From Halobacteriovorax sp. (GTDB taxonomy: Bacteria > Bdellovibrionota > Bacteriovoracia > Bacteriovoracales > Bacteriovoracaceae), in contig NZAF01000038.1 of the NCBI GenBank assembly GCA_002686115.1, positions 8,719-15,258 of the forward strand: DNA of 6,540 bases. The letters are read 5' to 3'. Within the stretch, counting starts at the first letter, position 1. The number at the start of each line of letters is the position of its first letter. The notes below the pieces were generated by a model, which ran no database searches, was not told the origin of the DNA, and worked only from the letters and a program-made list of their open reading frames with translations. A program made the position numbers and the translations under genes. Shown piece after piece: positions 1-5,848 of this stretch.

Positions 1-2
1 AT

Positions 3-242
3 CCTAACTCAAATTATTACCCACATGTTGGTACATCAGGATGTATTTCAGTAAGAGAAGGGCTTTATGATAAAGAGTATTATGATCAAAGACTCTTATT
101 AGATAAAATGATGGAGTCGATGCAGATGACCCCGAGTTACTCTGATGAGGTCAATCTTTCGGGTGTTCTCTATGTTGTTAATTTTAAAACAGATAAAAAG
201 CCTGTGGACCTTGATGAGATAAAAAAAAATTTAAATCCTTAA
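3..242 (+). CDS. C-terminal end of a possible L,D-transpeptidase-like (YkuD) protein, partial
   Basis: An open frame runs in from the left edge (first full codon at base 3) and stops at TAA 240-242, leaving 79 residues. Near the start it reads YPHVGTSGCISVREG. The T-S-G-C-I part fits the [S/T]-x-G-C-[I/V] signature around the catalytic cysteine of YkuD-type L,D-transpeptidases, which cross-link peptidoglycan or attach proteins to it in the periplasm. The usual arginine two residues after the cysteine is not there, and the upstream histidine lies outside the window. The downstream helix-then-strand pattern (residues ending SGVLYVVNF) would suit the end of such a domain. The tail is Lys-rich and ends with a 9-A run (221-229) shortly before the stop. 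That this is the end of a real gene is fairly sure; the enzyme assignment rests on one short motif and could be wrong. Confidence 0.45.
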   Translation, partial: PNSNYYPHVGTSGCISVREGLYDKEYYDQRLLLDKMMESMQMTPSYSDEVNLSGVLYVVNFKTDKKPVDLDEIKKNLNP

Positions 243-337
243 TTTCAGATACTTAAGTCTATGCCTCTCTAGAATTATTACTCATTTTTTCCATCTCAAG
301 ACTCAAATATGTTAAGAAATTGTATTGAATGATTAAC

Positions 338-342
338 AAGAG
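338..342 (+). promoter_or_regulatory. Ribosome binding site that sets the GTG start of the desaturase
   Basis: AAGAG lies 6 bases upstream of GTG 349-351. No ATG in the right frame occurs close by, and the first transmembrane segment begins right after this codon, so the GTG start is preferred. Confidence 0.5.
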
Positions 343-348
343 TGTTTT

Positions 349-1236
349 GTGAAGAATAAATTATTACTAAGACTTATTATATCTCATCTTTTGGCCTTAT
401 TTGCTTTTAAGGTTGGAGTTTCTTCTATTACTTTAATCATCTTTATTTTCTTTCTTATTCTAAGGAGTGTAGGACTTACTGTTGCATATCATCGCTACTT
501 TGCTCACCGCTCTTTTAAGACCTCGAGGTTCTTTCAGTTTATCCTTGCCTTATGGGGTGGTTTATCTGCTCAGAGAGGACCATTATGGTGGGCGGCAAAG
601 CATCGTACTCACCACAAGTATTCTGATCAGCCTGGAGATCCACATAGTCCTCACGTTGATAGCTTTTTTACATCACATATTGGCTGGGCATTAAAGGCCG
701 AGAGTATGGAGACAGATTATTCAATGGTTAAGGATTTTAAGAAGTATCCAGAACTTTTCTACTTTAACAAATTTCATGATCTTTATATGCTTTCATTTGC
801 TCTTTTTATCTATGTCATGGGGGCGACAATTAATCATTATTATCCAGAATTAGGTACGAGTGGGGCCCAAATGCTAGTGTGGGTTTATGTTATCAATACA
901 CTTGTCCATGTGCATCTTACATTCTTCGTTAATTCTATTGGTCATTTATTTGGAACAAAAGAGTTGGGAGAGTATAAGTGTGAAAGAGATGATAAGAGTG
1001 GGAACATTGCTTGGCTTGCTTTATTAACAGCAGGAGAGGGCTGGCATCATAATCACCATACATTTCCATACTCTGCGAGAATTGGCATAAAGTGGTATCA
1101 AATAGATCTTGGCTATCTTTTTATCAAGGCTTTTGAGAAGTTGAATCTTGTTTGGAATGTGAAAACACCAAAAAAAGAAACACTGGATGAGATTTGTCAG
1201 CTAAATGCGCTAGATAAGTATATTCATAAAGTATAG
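349..1236 (+). CDS. Membrane fatty acid desaturase (acyl-CoA/acyl-lipid delta-9 type)
   Basis: This 295-residue integral membrane di-iron enzyme would put a cis double bond into saturated acyl chains, using O2 and electrons from a ferredoxin- or cytochrome-type donor, and so set membrane fluidity. All three histidine boxes of the family are present: HRYFAH at residues 48-53, HRTHH at 85-89 and HHNHH at 233-237. The extra NSIGHLFG motif (N195, H199) also supplies metal ligands in stearoyl-CoA desaturases, and GDPHSP follows box 2 as usual. Hydrophobic segments lie at about 5-46, 62-76, 143-162 and 173-195, giving the normal two-hairpin topology with the boxes on the cytoplasmic side. There is no fused cytochrome b5 or ferredoxin domain. 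The start is GTG with AAGAG 6 bases before it. The gene has about 106 bases of space after the previous gene, so it is probably transcribed on its own. The family is very sure; the exact substrate (CoA, ACP or lipid) and double-bond position cannot be read from sequence. Confidence 0.95.
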   Translation: MKNKLLLRLIISHLLALFAFKVGVSSITLIIFIFFLILRSVGLTVAYHRYFAHRSFKTSRFFQFILALWGGLSAQRGPLWWAAKHRTHHKYSDQPGDPHSPHVDSFFTSHIGWALKAESMETDYSMVKDFKKYPELFYFNKFHDLYMLSFALFIYVMGATINHYYPELGTSGAQMLVWVYVINTLVHVHLTFFVNSIGHLFGTKELGEYKCERDDKSGNIAWLALLTAGEGWHHNHHTFPYSARIGIKWYQIDLGYLFIKAFEKLNLVWNVKTPKKETLDEICQLNALDKYIHKV

Positions 1237-1259
1237 TTAAACTTCTTTATTTAACTATA
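1232..1259 (+). terminator. AT-rich hairpin overlapping the desaturase stop codon
   Basis: A perfect 10-bp inverted repeat (TATAGTTAAA at 1232-1241 and TTTAACTATA at 1250-1259) surrounds an 8-base loop and includes the TAG stop. No T-run follows, so it is a weak candidate for a rho-independent terminator. It could equally protect the mRNA end or act as a protein-binding dyad. Confidence 0.35.
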
Positions 1260-1262
1260 AGT

Positions 1263-1291
1263 TTGACCCCTACATTATTGATGATTAGAAT
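1263..1291 (+). promoter_or_regulatory. Sigma70-like promoter of the TIGR03546/TIGR03545 operon
   Basis: TTGACC at 1263-1268 (5 of 6 to the -35 consensus) and TAGAAT at 1286-1291 (5 of 6 to the -10 consensus) are separated by exactly 17 bases. Transcription would start near 1298, giving a leader of about 54 bases before the ATG at 1352. This is the best promoter match seen in the window. Confidence 0.6.
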
Positions 1292-1339
1292 ATATTCTTA
1301 ATCAATCATTTATTCGTAAAATTTATTTTTTACATCGAC

Positions 1340-1344
1340 AGGAG
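1340..1344 (+). promoter_or_regulatory. Ribosome binding site of the TIGR03546-type gene
   Basis: AGGAG sits 7 bases before ATG 1352, a near-ideal site that fixes this start. Confidence 0.7.
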
Positions 1345-1351
1345 TCTGTTA

Positions 1352-1879
1352 ATGGGTCTGATATTAAAGCAGCTTTTTTCATTAATTCAGTTATTAAACT
1401 CTGATACCGGAACTAATCAAATTGCTGCAGGAATTGCTGCAGGTTTTATACTTGGAATGAGCCCAGGTTTAAGTATTCAATTTATCTTAGTCTTTCTGGT
1501 TATTCTTTTCTTTAGAGTTCAACTTGGAGCTGCTTTAGTAAGTATGTTCTTTTTTAAGTTTGTTGCATTTATCTTTGATCCCATTTTTCATTCCATTGGA
1601 AAGAGCATTTTAACTTCGAACGGTTTAAAGGGCTTATTTACAACGATGTATAATGCACCTCTAATTCCTTTTACACGATTTAACAACACTGTCGTCATGG
1701 GAGCCGGTGTCTTGGCGATTATTTTAAGTCCAGTGGTTTTCGTTTTAGCAAAGAAGCTTGTTGAAAAATATAGAGAACAAGTTGTTGAGAGAATAAAAAA
1801 TACTAAAGCATGGAAGGCTTTAAAAGCGACTTCTCTTTATAAATGGTACTACAAATATAATAGTCTTTACGGGAATTAA
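1352..1879 (+). CDS. TIGR03546-type (DUF2062-like) integral membrane protein of unknown function
   Basis: The 175-residue protein opens with the segment LLNSDTGTNQIAAGIAAG (residues 14-31) followed by GFILGMSPG. This matches the signature I recall for family TIGR03546, uncharacterised proteins usually encoded beside a TIGR03545 member, as here. The N-terminal part also resembles DUF2062 membrane proteins. Hydrophobic segments lie at about 22-56, 58-77 and 112-134, with an FNNTVVMGAG motif (110-119) leading into the last. A basic amphipathic tail (135-175) probably faces the cytoplasm. The next gene begins two bases after the stop, so the two are almost certainly translated together and probably work together in the inner membrane. 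No catalytic residues are recognisable, and no function should be assigned beyond a membrane partner of the next protein. Length and start look complete. Confidence 0.85.
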   Translation: MGLILKQLFSLIQLLNSDTGTNQIAAGIAAGFILGMSPGLSIQFILVFLVILFFRVQLGAALVSMFFFKFVAFIFDPIFHSIGKSILTSNGLKGLFTTMYNAPLIPFTRFNNTVVMGAGVLAIILSPVVFVLAKKLVEKYREQVVERIKNTKAWKALKATSLYKWYYKYNSLYGN

Positions 1880-1881
1880 TC

Positions 1882-3801
1882 ATGGAAGATAATAAAATTG
1901 ATAATAAAAAAGAAGTAAAAGAAGCTAAGAAAGTAAAGAAAAAGTCACCCGTAAGAATAGAGTTTGTTATTCCTATCTCTATCATCATTATTGCCTCGAT
2001 GGCATATGCTCGATTCTTCTTAGATGGCAATCTACGTTCAGTTCTTCAATTTGTAGGTTCCAGAGTAAATGAGGCGGAAGTAAATATTGGAAGTATAAAA
2101 ACTTCTTTCCTGAATGGCTCATTAACACTTTCTGATATTCAAATTACAGATAAAGATAATCCAGAATATAACTCTTTAGAAATAAAGAAGATTAATTTTG
2201 ATGTAATGATGGAGGCATTGTTAAAAGCAAAATTTGTCGTAGATGATGCAACTATTGAAAATATTCAGATCAATACGAAAAGAGATAAAGTAGGAAAACT
2301 GATTACACCGGATCATAAAGAGAGTTCCTCAAGTAAGGCCTTAAAGAAAACTAAAACAAGTGTTCTAAGTACTGTTGAAGACTCTTACTCGGAAAATGCT
2401 CTCGGTGATATTGCCAAAGTATTAGGTGGAGCAGATCCAAAAGATCAGATCGGTGATATTAAGGAGACTCTTAAAAGTGAAAAGAGAATTGAAGAGCTTG
2501 AAGCAAAGGTAAAAGAAAAAGAGAGTGAGTGGAAAAAGCGAATCGATAACCTTCCTAAAGAAGATGAAATAAAAGCTCTAACAAATGAGGCAAAAAATAT
2601 TAAGGTCAAGAGCTTAAAGGACATAAAGCGAGTAAAAGAGCTTATTAAAAAGGCTAAAAATATTTCTAAGTCTTATTCCGAGGCCAATAAGGCGTTAAAG
2701 ACTGATTTGAAATTTTCAAAAACAGGATTTAAAGATATTGAAAAATTAATTAAGAAGGATATTGAAGATCTTGAAAAGCGCTTTAGTCTTCCAAGTGTAG
2801 ATGCGGGAGATCTCTCTCAAAAGATTTTCGCAAAACTCTTTGATGTACAACTTGCTAAAGTCAGAAAATACTATCTAACTGCAAAAAAGTATATGCCACC
2901 TAAGAAAAGTCCTGAAGAGAAAAAGCCAAGTGTGGCGCCAGCAATCAGAGCTGAAGGAAGAACTTACACTTTTTCAAAGCCTGGAGGACTGCCATTATTT
3001 TGGATTAAAAATGTAGACTTAAGCTCTAAGTCCCATGCGGATTCACCAAAGAGTGGTGATCTCAGTGGATATATAAAAAATATAAGTAGTGATCAGGCCT
3101 TAATAGACAAGCCTACTGATTTACTTATTTCAGGAGATTTTCCAGGGAGTAACGTAAGTGGTGTTGAAATTAAAGGTCTTCTTGATAACAGAGATACGGT
3201 TTCTAATCAGTCTCTTAATGTCTCTGTAAAAAGTTATCCTGTAAGCAGTTTTATTCTTTCAAAAGGTAGTGATTTAGGACTTACTATGGAAAAGTCTCGT
3301 GGTATGGCATCTCTTAAAACAAGTCTTATAGGTGAAAGTCTTACTCTTGATCTTAATAACAAATTTAGTGATAACAAATATAAAGTCGAAGCGAAGTCTA
3401 AAAGTGTTCAAAAAACTATTTCTAATATTATTAATGGAATACCTACAATTGATATGACCGCAAAGGCTACAGGCAGCTTCGAAAAGCTTGACTGGAGTAT
3501 CCGCTCAAATTTAGGACGTGAAATTAGTAAAGGTGTAAAAAGAGAAATTAATCAAAAAATTAGAGAAGCAAAGAATAAAATAAAAGAACTTGTAAATGAA
3601 AGAGTTGGCAGTAAAAAAGAAAAGCTTCTTTCTAAGGCAAAAGAGGTTGAGAATAAGCTAACTTCGATTCTTGATAAGAATAAAGATAAATTAAAAGACA
3701 TTGAGAGATCTCTTGCTCAAAAATCGAAGAGTAAACTTGATTCACAAAAAGATAAACTCAAGAAAAAAGCAAAGGGGCTTCTTAAAAAGTTTAAGTTTTA
3801 A
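1882..3801 (+). CDS. TIGR03545-type, AsmA-like membrane-anchored coiled-coil protein
   Basis: The 639-residue protein has a Lys-rich cytoplasmic N-terminus (1-25), one transmembrane segment (about 27-46) and then a long part that should lie in the periplasm by the positive-inside rule. Residues 58-138 (GSRVNEAEVNIGSIKTSF onward, to NTKRDKVGKL) look like the N-terminal repeat of AsmA/DUF748-type proteins. Lys/Glu-rich helices likely to form coiled coil cover about 190-300. After a proline-rich break (339-353), the segment RAEGRTYTF...LPLFWIKNVDLS (356-381) and the part to about 545 form a beta-rich AsmA-like half. The C-terminus (550-639) is another very basic helix. The layout matches TIGR03545, a family of unknown function paired with TIGR03546. 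AsmA-like proteins are linked to lipid transport and outer-membrane upkeep, so an envelope role is a reasonable inference, not shown. The start has only a weak GGGA (1871-1874) and probably depends on coupling with the gene before. The end lies 13 bases from a convergent gene. Confidence 0.85.
   Translation: MEDNKIDNKKEVKEAKKVKKKSPVRIEFVIPISIIIIASMAYARFFLDGNLRSVLQFVGSRVNEAEVNIGSIKTSFLNGSLTLSDIQITDKDNPEYNSLEIKKINFDVMMEALLKAKFVVDDATIENIQINTKRDKVGKLITPDHKESSSSKALKKTKTSVLSTVEDSYSENALGDIAKVLGGADPKDQIGDIKETLKSEKRIEELEAKVKEKESEWKKRIDNLPKEDEIKALTNEAKNIKVKSLKDIKRVKELIKKAKNISKSYSEANKALKTDLKFSKTGFKDIEKLIKKDIEDLEKRFSLPSVDAGDLSQKIFAKLFDVQLAKVRKYYLTAKKYMPPKKSPEEKKPSVAPAIRAEGRTYTFSKPGGLPLFWIKNVDLSSKSHADSPKSGDLSGYIKNISSDQALIDKPTDLLISGDFPGSNVSGVEIKGLLDNRDTVSNQSLNVSVKSYPVSSFILSKGSDLGLTMEKSRGMASLKTSLIGESLTLDLNNKFSDNKYKVEAKSKSVQKTISNIINGIPTIDMTAKATGSFEKLDWSIRSNLGREISKGVKREINQKIREAKNKIKELVNERVGSKKEKLLSKAKEVENKLTSILDKNKDKLKDIERSLAQKSKSKLDSQKDKLKKKAKGLLKKFKF
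3763..3787 (-). terminator. Possible terminator of the minus-strand ndh unit, inside the end of the TIGR03545 gene
   Basis: Read on the minus strand, AAGAAGC (from 3783) and GCTTTTT (3770 downward) can pair around a six-base CCCTTT loop, with one G-T wobble, and run into a T-rich stretch. It lies about 30 bases past the stop of the GNAT gene, inside the opposing coding region. The stem is short and partly made of the T-run itself, so this is a weak call. Confidence 0.3.
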
Positions 3802-3804
3802 TTT
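3781..3804 (+). terminator. Possible AT-rich terminator at the end of the TIGR03545 gene
   Basis: CTTAAA (3781-3786) and TTTAAG (3790-3795) form a perfect 6-bp stem with a 3-base loop, followed by TTTTAATTT (3796-3804). It covers the last codons and the stop. With only A-T rich pairs the stem is weak, so the call is tentative, but no other stop signal lies between the convergent genes. Confidence 0.3.
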
Positions 3805-3814
3805 GAAGTCTAAT

Positions 3815-4126
3815 CTAGCTAGGAACTTGCGAAGGGTCTAAAACATCATGCCACTCTTGATATTTCTTTAGTTGCGACAACACAAAAGAGCACGTTGGCA
3901 TAGTCTTTAGACCCTTATCTCTCATATAGGCTATGGCCTCTCTTAGTAGGGCCTTACCAGTGCCTTTCATAGAAAATTCTTTTGGCACTATCGTATGATC
4001 AATGATGATTTTATTTGGAGCTGCTTGAATAAAGCTCATGTAGGCAATAAGACTCTCATCTTGAGGATCTTTAGCTTCCCATTTTCCACCTTTTTCATCT
4101 CTACTAAAATTTATTTCTAGATCCAT
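3815..4126 (-). CDS. Small GNAT-family N-acetyltransferase (YjdJ/NATD1 type)
   Basis: This 103-residue protein has the compact build of the COG2388 group (bacterial YjdJ, human NATD1). An N-terminal strand pair (KWEAKD...LIAYMSF, about 15-32) is followed by IIIDHTIVPKEF (40-51), the typical DHT-V segment. The acetyl-CoA pyrophosphate loop is reduced to MKGTGKAL (53-60), helix LREAIAYMRDKG follows, and PTCSFVLSQLKKY..WHDVL (77-96) is the group's hallmark end. Such proteins carry the acetyl-CoA binding half of the GNAT fold and little else. Their substrates are unknown, so only transfer of an acetyl group from acetyl-CoA is inferred. The start is firm: AAGGAG lies 5 bases before the ATG. It is the last gene of the leftward ndh unit, 15 bases after the gene before, and its stop is 13 bases from the convergent TIGR03545 gene. 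Confidence 0.85.
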   Translation of the reverse strand: MDLEINFSRDEKGGKWEAKDPQDESLIAYMSFIQAAPNKIIIDHTIVPKEFSMKGTGKALLREAIAYMRDKGLKTMPTCSFVLSQLKKYQEWHDVLDPSQVPS

Positions 4127-4131
4127 AAGAG

Positions 4132-4137
4132 CTCCTT
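4132..4137 (-). promoter_or_regulatory. Ribosome binding site of the GNAT gene, in the 15-base gap
   Basis: On the minus strand AAGGAG stands 5 bases before the ATG (4126-4124). It fills most of the 15-base gap after the preceding stop codon, leaving no room for a separate promoter and supporting co-transcription. Confidence 0.75.
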
Positions 4138-4141
4138 GTTG

Positions 4142-4519
4142 CTACATCGATGATTTAATTGCGCTTTGGCACTTCTTCTCACTTTCATAGGATGTTAAAA
4201 ACTCAGAAGTATTAATGGAGAAGAGATATGTTCCTTGGCAAATAAAACCGTTTTTAGCTTTTTTCACAGCATCAATGCATTCAATATGAGAACTAAAGCT
4301 AGTGCGATATTTTTTTTGACCAACAGAATAGAGATAATGGTTCTTACAAATAAATCCACTTTGCGAGTTTTTGACTGCTTTTAGGCAGTCTTCATTACTT
4401 TCAAAACCTGTGAGGTATCCTTGAACACCATTGGTATAAAGATAATAGTCTTTACAGATAAAATGAGCGCTTATTGAATACGTAAAAAGGGCAAGAATAA
4501 GAATTTTTTTCATTTTCAT
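4142..4519 (-). CDS. Secreted protein with three 36-residue two-cysteine repeats, unknown function
   Basis: I do not recognise this 125-residue protein. The start MKMKKILILALFTYSISA looks like a signal peptide, with cleavage likely after Ala18. All that remains is three copies of a 36-residue unit: 19-54, 55-90 and 91-125. Each begins (H/G)FIC, then YL(Y/F), then (Y/F)-x-T-x-(F/Y)-x-S, then Cys and (A/S)-(V/I)-K a few residues on. The cysteines are at 22/45, 58/81 and 94/117, always 23 apart and with a period of exactly 36, so each repeat could form one disulfide in the periplasm or outside the cell. The mature protein is small, lacks any other cysteine and has no lipobox. There is no good Shine-Dalgarno site. 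ATG 4519 was taken, but ATG 4513 (MKKILIL...) is equally possible and leaves the signal peptide intact. It lies 22 bases after ndh and 15 before the GNAT gene, so it is probably expressed with both. Confidence 0.8.
   Translation of the reverse strand: MKMKKILILALFTYSISAHFICKDYYLYTNGVQGYLTGFESNEDCLKAVKNSQSGFICKNHYLYSVGQKKYRTSFSSHIECIDAVKKAKNGFICQGTYLFSINTSEFLTSYESEKKCQSAIKSSM
4145..4465 (-). repeat. Three diverged 108-base coding repeats (36-residue units)
   Basis: The units are at 4465-4358, 4357-4250 and 4249-4145 on the minus strand, the last one residue short. The DNA has drifted, but the start of each unit is still alike (a TT(T/C)ATNTG(T/C)-type stretch coding FIC). The protein pattern is kept in phase with no insertion or deletion, which suggests old internal duplication under selection for the fold. 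Confidence 0.8.
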
Positions 4520-4541
4520 ATTCTAAGTCATATATATTCAC

Positions 4542-5762
4542 TTATTCATTACGCACATCAGTAATAATACGAACACCCTTACTTCTAAAAATAAAGGAGA
4601 ACACCCACTGCATAAATACAAGTGCTCTATTTCTAAAGTCTATAAGAAAGAAAATATGAATAAAGCACCACGATATCCATGCACAAAAACCAGCTATTTT
4701 TAAATTTTTAAATTCCATAACGGCTTTAAAATTTCCGATTGTCGCCATATTTCCCTTATCAAAATATTTAAAGGAAATTGACTTATTCATTTTTAGTTGT
4801 TTGGCCACATGTCTTCCTTGTTGGGAGGCGACAGGAGCAAGGGGGGGAAGGGGCGAGTGGTTCGCTCCTTTAACGTGTGCAGAGTCGCCAATAATAAATA
4901 CTTCTGGATGATCCTTTAGTGAAAGATTGCTCTCAACAATAACTCTTCCCATGCGATCTTGTTTTGAGTCGAGCATGTTCATTAAGTTTGATGCCTTATT
5001 GCCTGCTGCCCAAATGATATTTTGTGATTCTATTTCAAGATTACCGGCTCTCACAATATTTGAAGATATATCTTCAACTCTATGATCGTTTAATACAATA
5101 ACTCCCAGATCTTCGATATATTGCTTGGCCTTTTTAGAAAGATATCCTTTATAAGAAGGTAAAACATCAGGTCCTCCTTCTAAGAGATAAATTTTTGCTT
5201 TTTTAGAATCAAAGTTTTTAAATTCTTTTAGCATGATATCATAAGCGATTTCAGCAAAAGCACCAGCTAGTTCTACTCCTGTAGGTCCCGCGCCAATGAT
5301 GACGATGTTAAGAGAGTCCTTCTTTTGATTTTCACAATCTTCAAAACTTTTTAAAAGTTTATTTCTAATATGAACAGCATCTTCTAGAGTTTTTAATCCT
5401 GGGGCAAAACCTCTCCATTCACTATTTCCAAAGTAATTTGGTCTAGAGCCTGGAGCCAAAATAAGATAATCAAATGAGTGAGTTTGATTTGATTGGCAAA
5501 TGATCTGCTTATTTTTTTTATCAATTGATATGACCTCATCTAAAAGGATTTTAATATTCTTATACTTCCCAATCACCTCTCTTAGAGGAACTGAAATATC
5601 TCCAGGTGAAAGAGCAGCAGAGGCTACTTGATAGAGGAGAGGTTGAAAAAGATGATGATTTTTCTTATCAATCAGTAAGACTTCAAAATCACTATTCTTT
5701 AGACCTTTAGCTGCAGAGATTCCTGCAAAGCCTCCTCCGATAATAATAACTTTCTTTTTCAT
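4542..5762 (-). CDS. ndh: Type II NADH dehydrogenase (NDH-2), FAD-dependent
   Basis: The 406-residue enzyme passes electrons from NADH to quinone at the inner membrane without pumping protons. The FAD-binding Rossmann motif GGGFAG is at residues 9-14, and LFQPLLYQVAS follows at 38-48. The second dinucleotide motif GAGPTGVELAG (157-167) has acidic E196 at the end of the next strand, which favours NADH over NADPH. WAAGN is at 251-255, the FAD-ribose motif IIGDSAH at 290-296, and the quinone-side PLPPLAPVASQQG at 304-316. The C-terminal KGNMATIGNFKAV (336-348) and the hydrophobic GFCAWISWCFIHIFFLI (358-374), then a second amphipathic stretch, form the NDH-2 membrane anchor. Length is normal and all parts are present. 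Asn255 stands where Val or Ile is usual, a small oddity. The start is supported by AAAGGA 6 bases upstream. It leads a leftward unit with the cysteine-repeat and GNAT genes and diverges from a LysR gene that may regulate it. Confidence 0.93.
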   Translation of the reverse strand: MKKKVIIIGGGFAGISAAKGLKNSDFEVLLIDKKNHHLFQPLLYQVASAALSPGDISVPLREVIGKYKNIKILLDEVISIDKKNKQIICQSNQTHSFDYLILAPGSRPNYFGNSEWRGFAPGLKTLEDAVHIRNKLLKSFEDCENQKKDSLNIVIIGAGPTGVELAGAFAEIAYDIMLKEFKNFDSKKAKIYLLEGGPDVLPSYKGYLSKKAKQYIEDLGVIVLNDHRVEDISSNIVRAGNLEIESQNIIWAAGNKASNLMNMLDSKQDRMGRVIVESNLSLKDHPEVFIIGDSAHVKGANHSPLPPLAPVASQQGRHVAKQLKMNKSISFKYFDKGNMATIGNFKAVMEFKNLKIAGFCAWISWCFIHIFFLIDFRNRALVFMQWVFSFIFRSKGVRIITDVRNE

Positions 5763-5848
5763 AACCTTTCCTTTCTTCTTTTTAGGACAATTTAAACTGA
5801 ATATTTAATTGAAACAATATACTGAATGTGCAATAAATAATTTCTAAT
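5763..5848. promoter_or_regulatory. Divergent promoter/operator region between ndh and the LysR gene
   Basis: This 86-base AT-rich gap must hold the start signals of both genes. Plus-strand TTGAAA (5809-5814) with AATAAA (5832-5837) at 17 bases, or TATACT (5818-5823) alone, could serve the LysR gene. On the minus strand TTGTTT and TAAATT at 17 bases is a weak match for ndh. An imperfect dyad, CAATT (5788-5792) to AATTG (5807-5811), and two ACTGAAT copies (5796-5802 and 5821-5827, 25 bases apart) are candidates for LysR binding. All single elements are weak; the region as a whole is a fair call. Confidence 0.45.

Noticed and set aside
221..229. Nine-A run as a frameshift site in the first gene
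   Set aside because: It lies a few codons before the stop in a Lys-rich tail; a shift would change only the last residues, and there is no evidence of disruption.
243..348. Promoter of the desaturase in the 106-base gap
   Set aside because: TAGAAT at 270-275 could be a -10 box, but no acceptable -35 sequence lies 16-18 bases upstream, so it was not listed. No small gene or clear hairpin was seen in the gap.
482..694. 70-aa open frame on the plus strand
   Set aside because: It lies wholly inside the desaturase in another frame, over its histidine boxes; no family features and no ribosome binding site.
349..1236. Desaturase as part of the TIGR03546/TIGR03545 operon
   Set aside because: A 115-base gap with a hairpin and a good promoter separates them, so a shared transcript is possible but not supported.
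1803..2030. 75-aa open frame on the minus strand
   Set aside because: It is antisense to the junction of the TIGR03546/TIGR03545 genes; its hydrophobic look comes from the complement of Lys-rich codons.
4145..4465. Regular 108-base spacing as a possible CRISPR or DNA repeat array
   Set aside because: The units are coding, diverged at DNA level and without spacers; the period is kept in the protein (36 residues).
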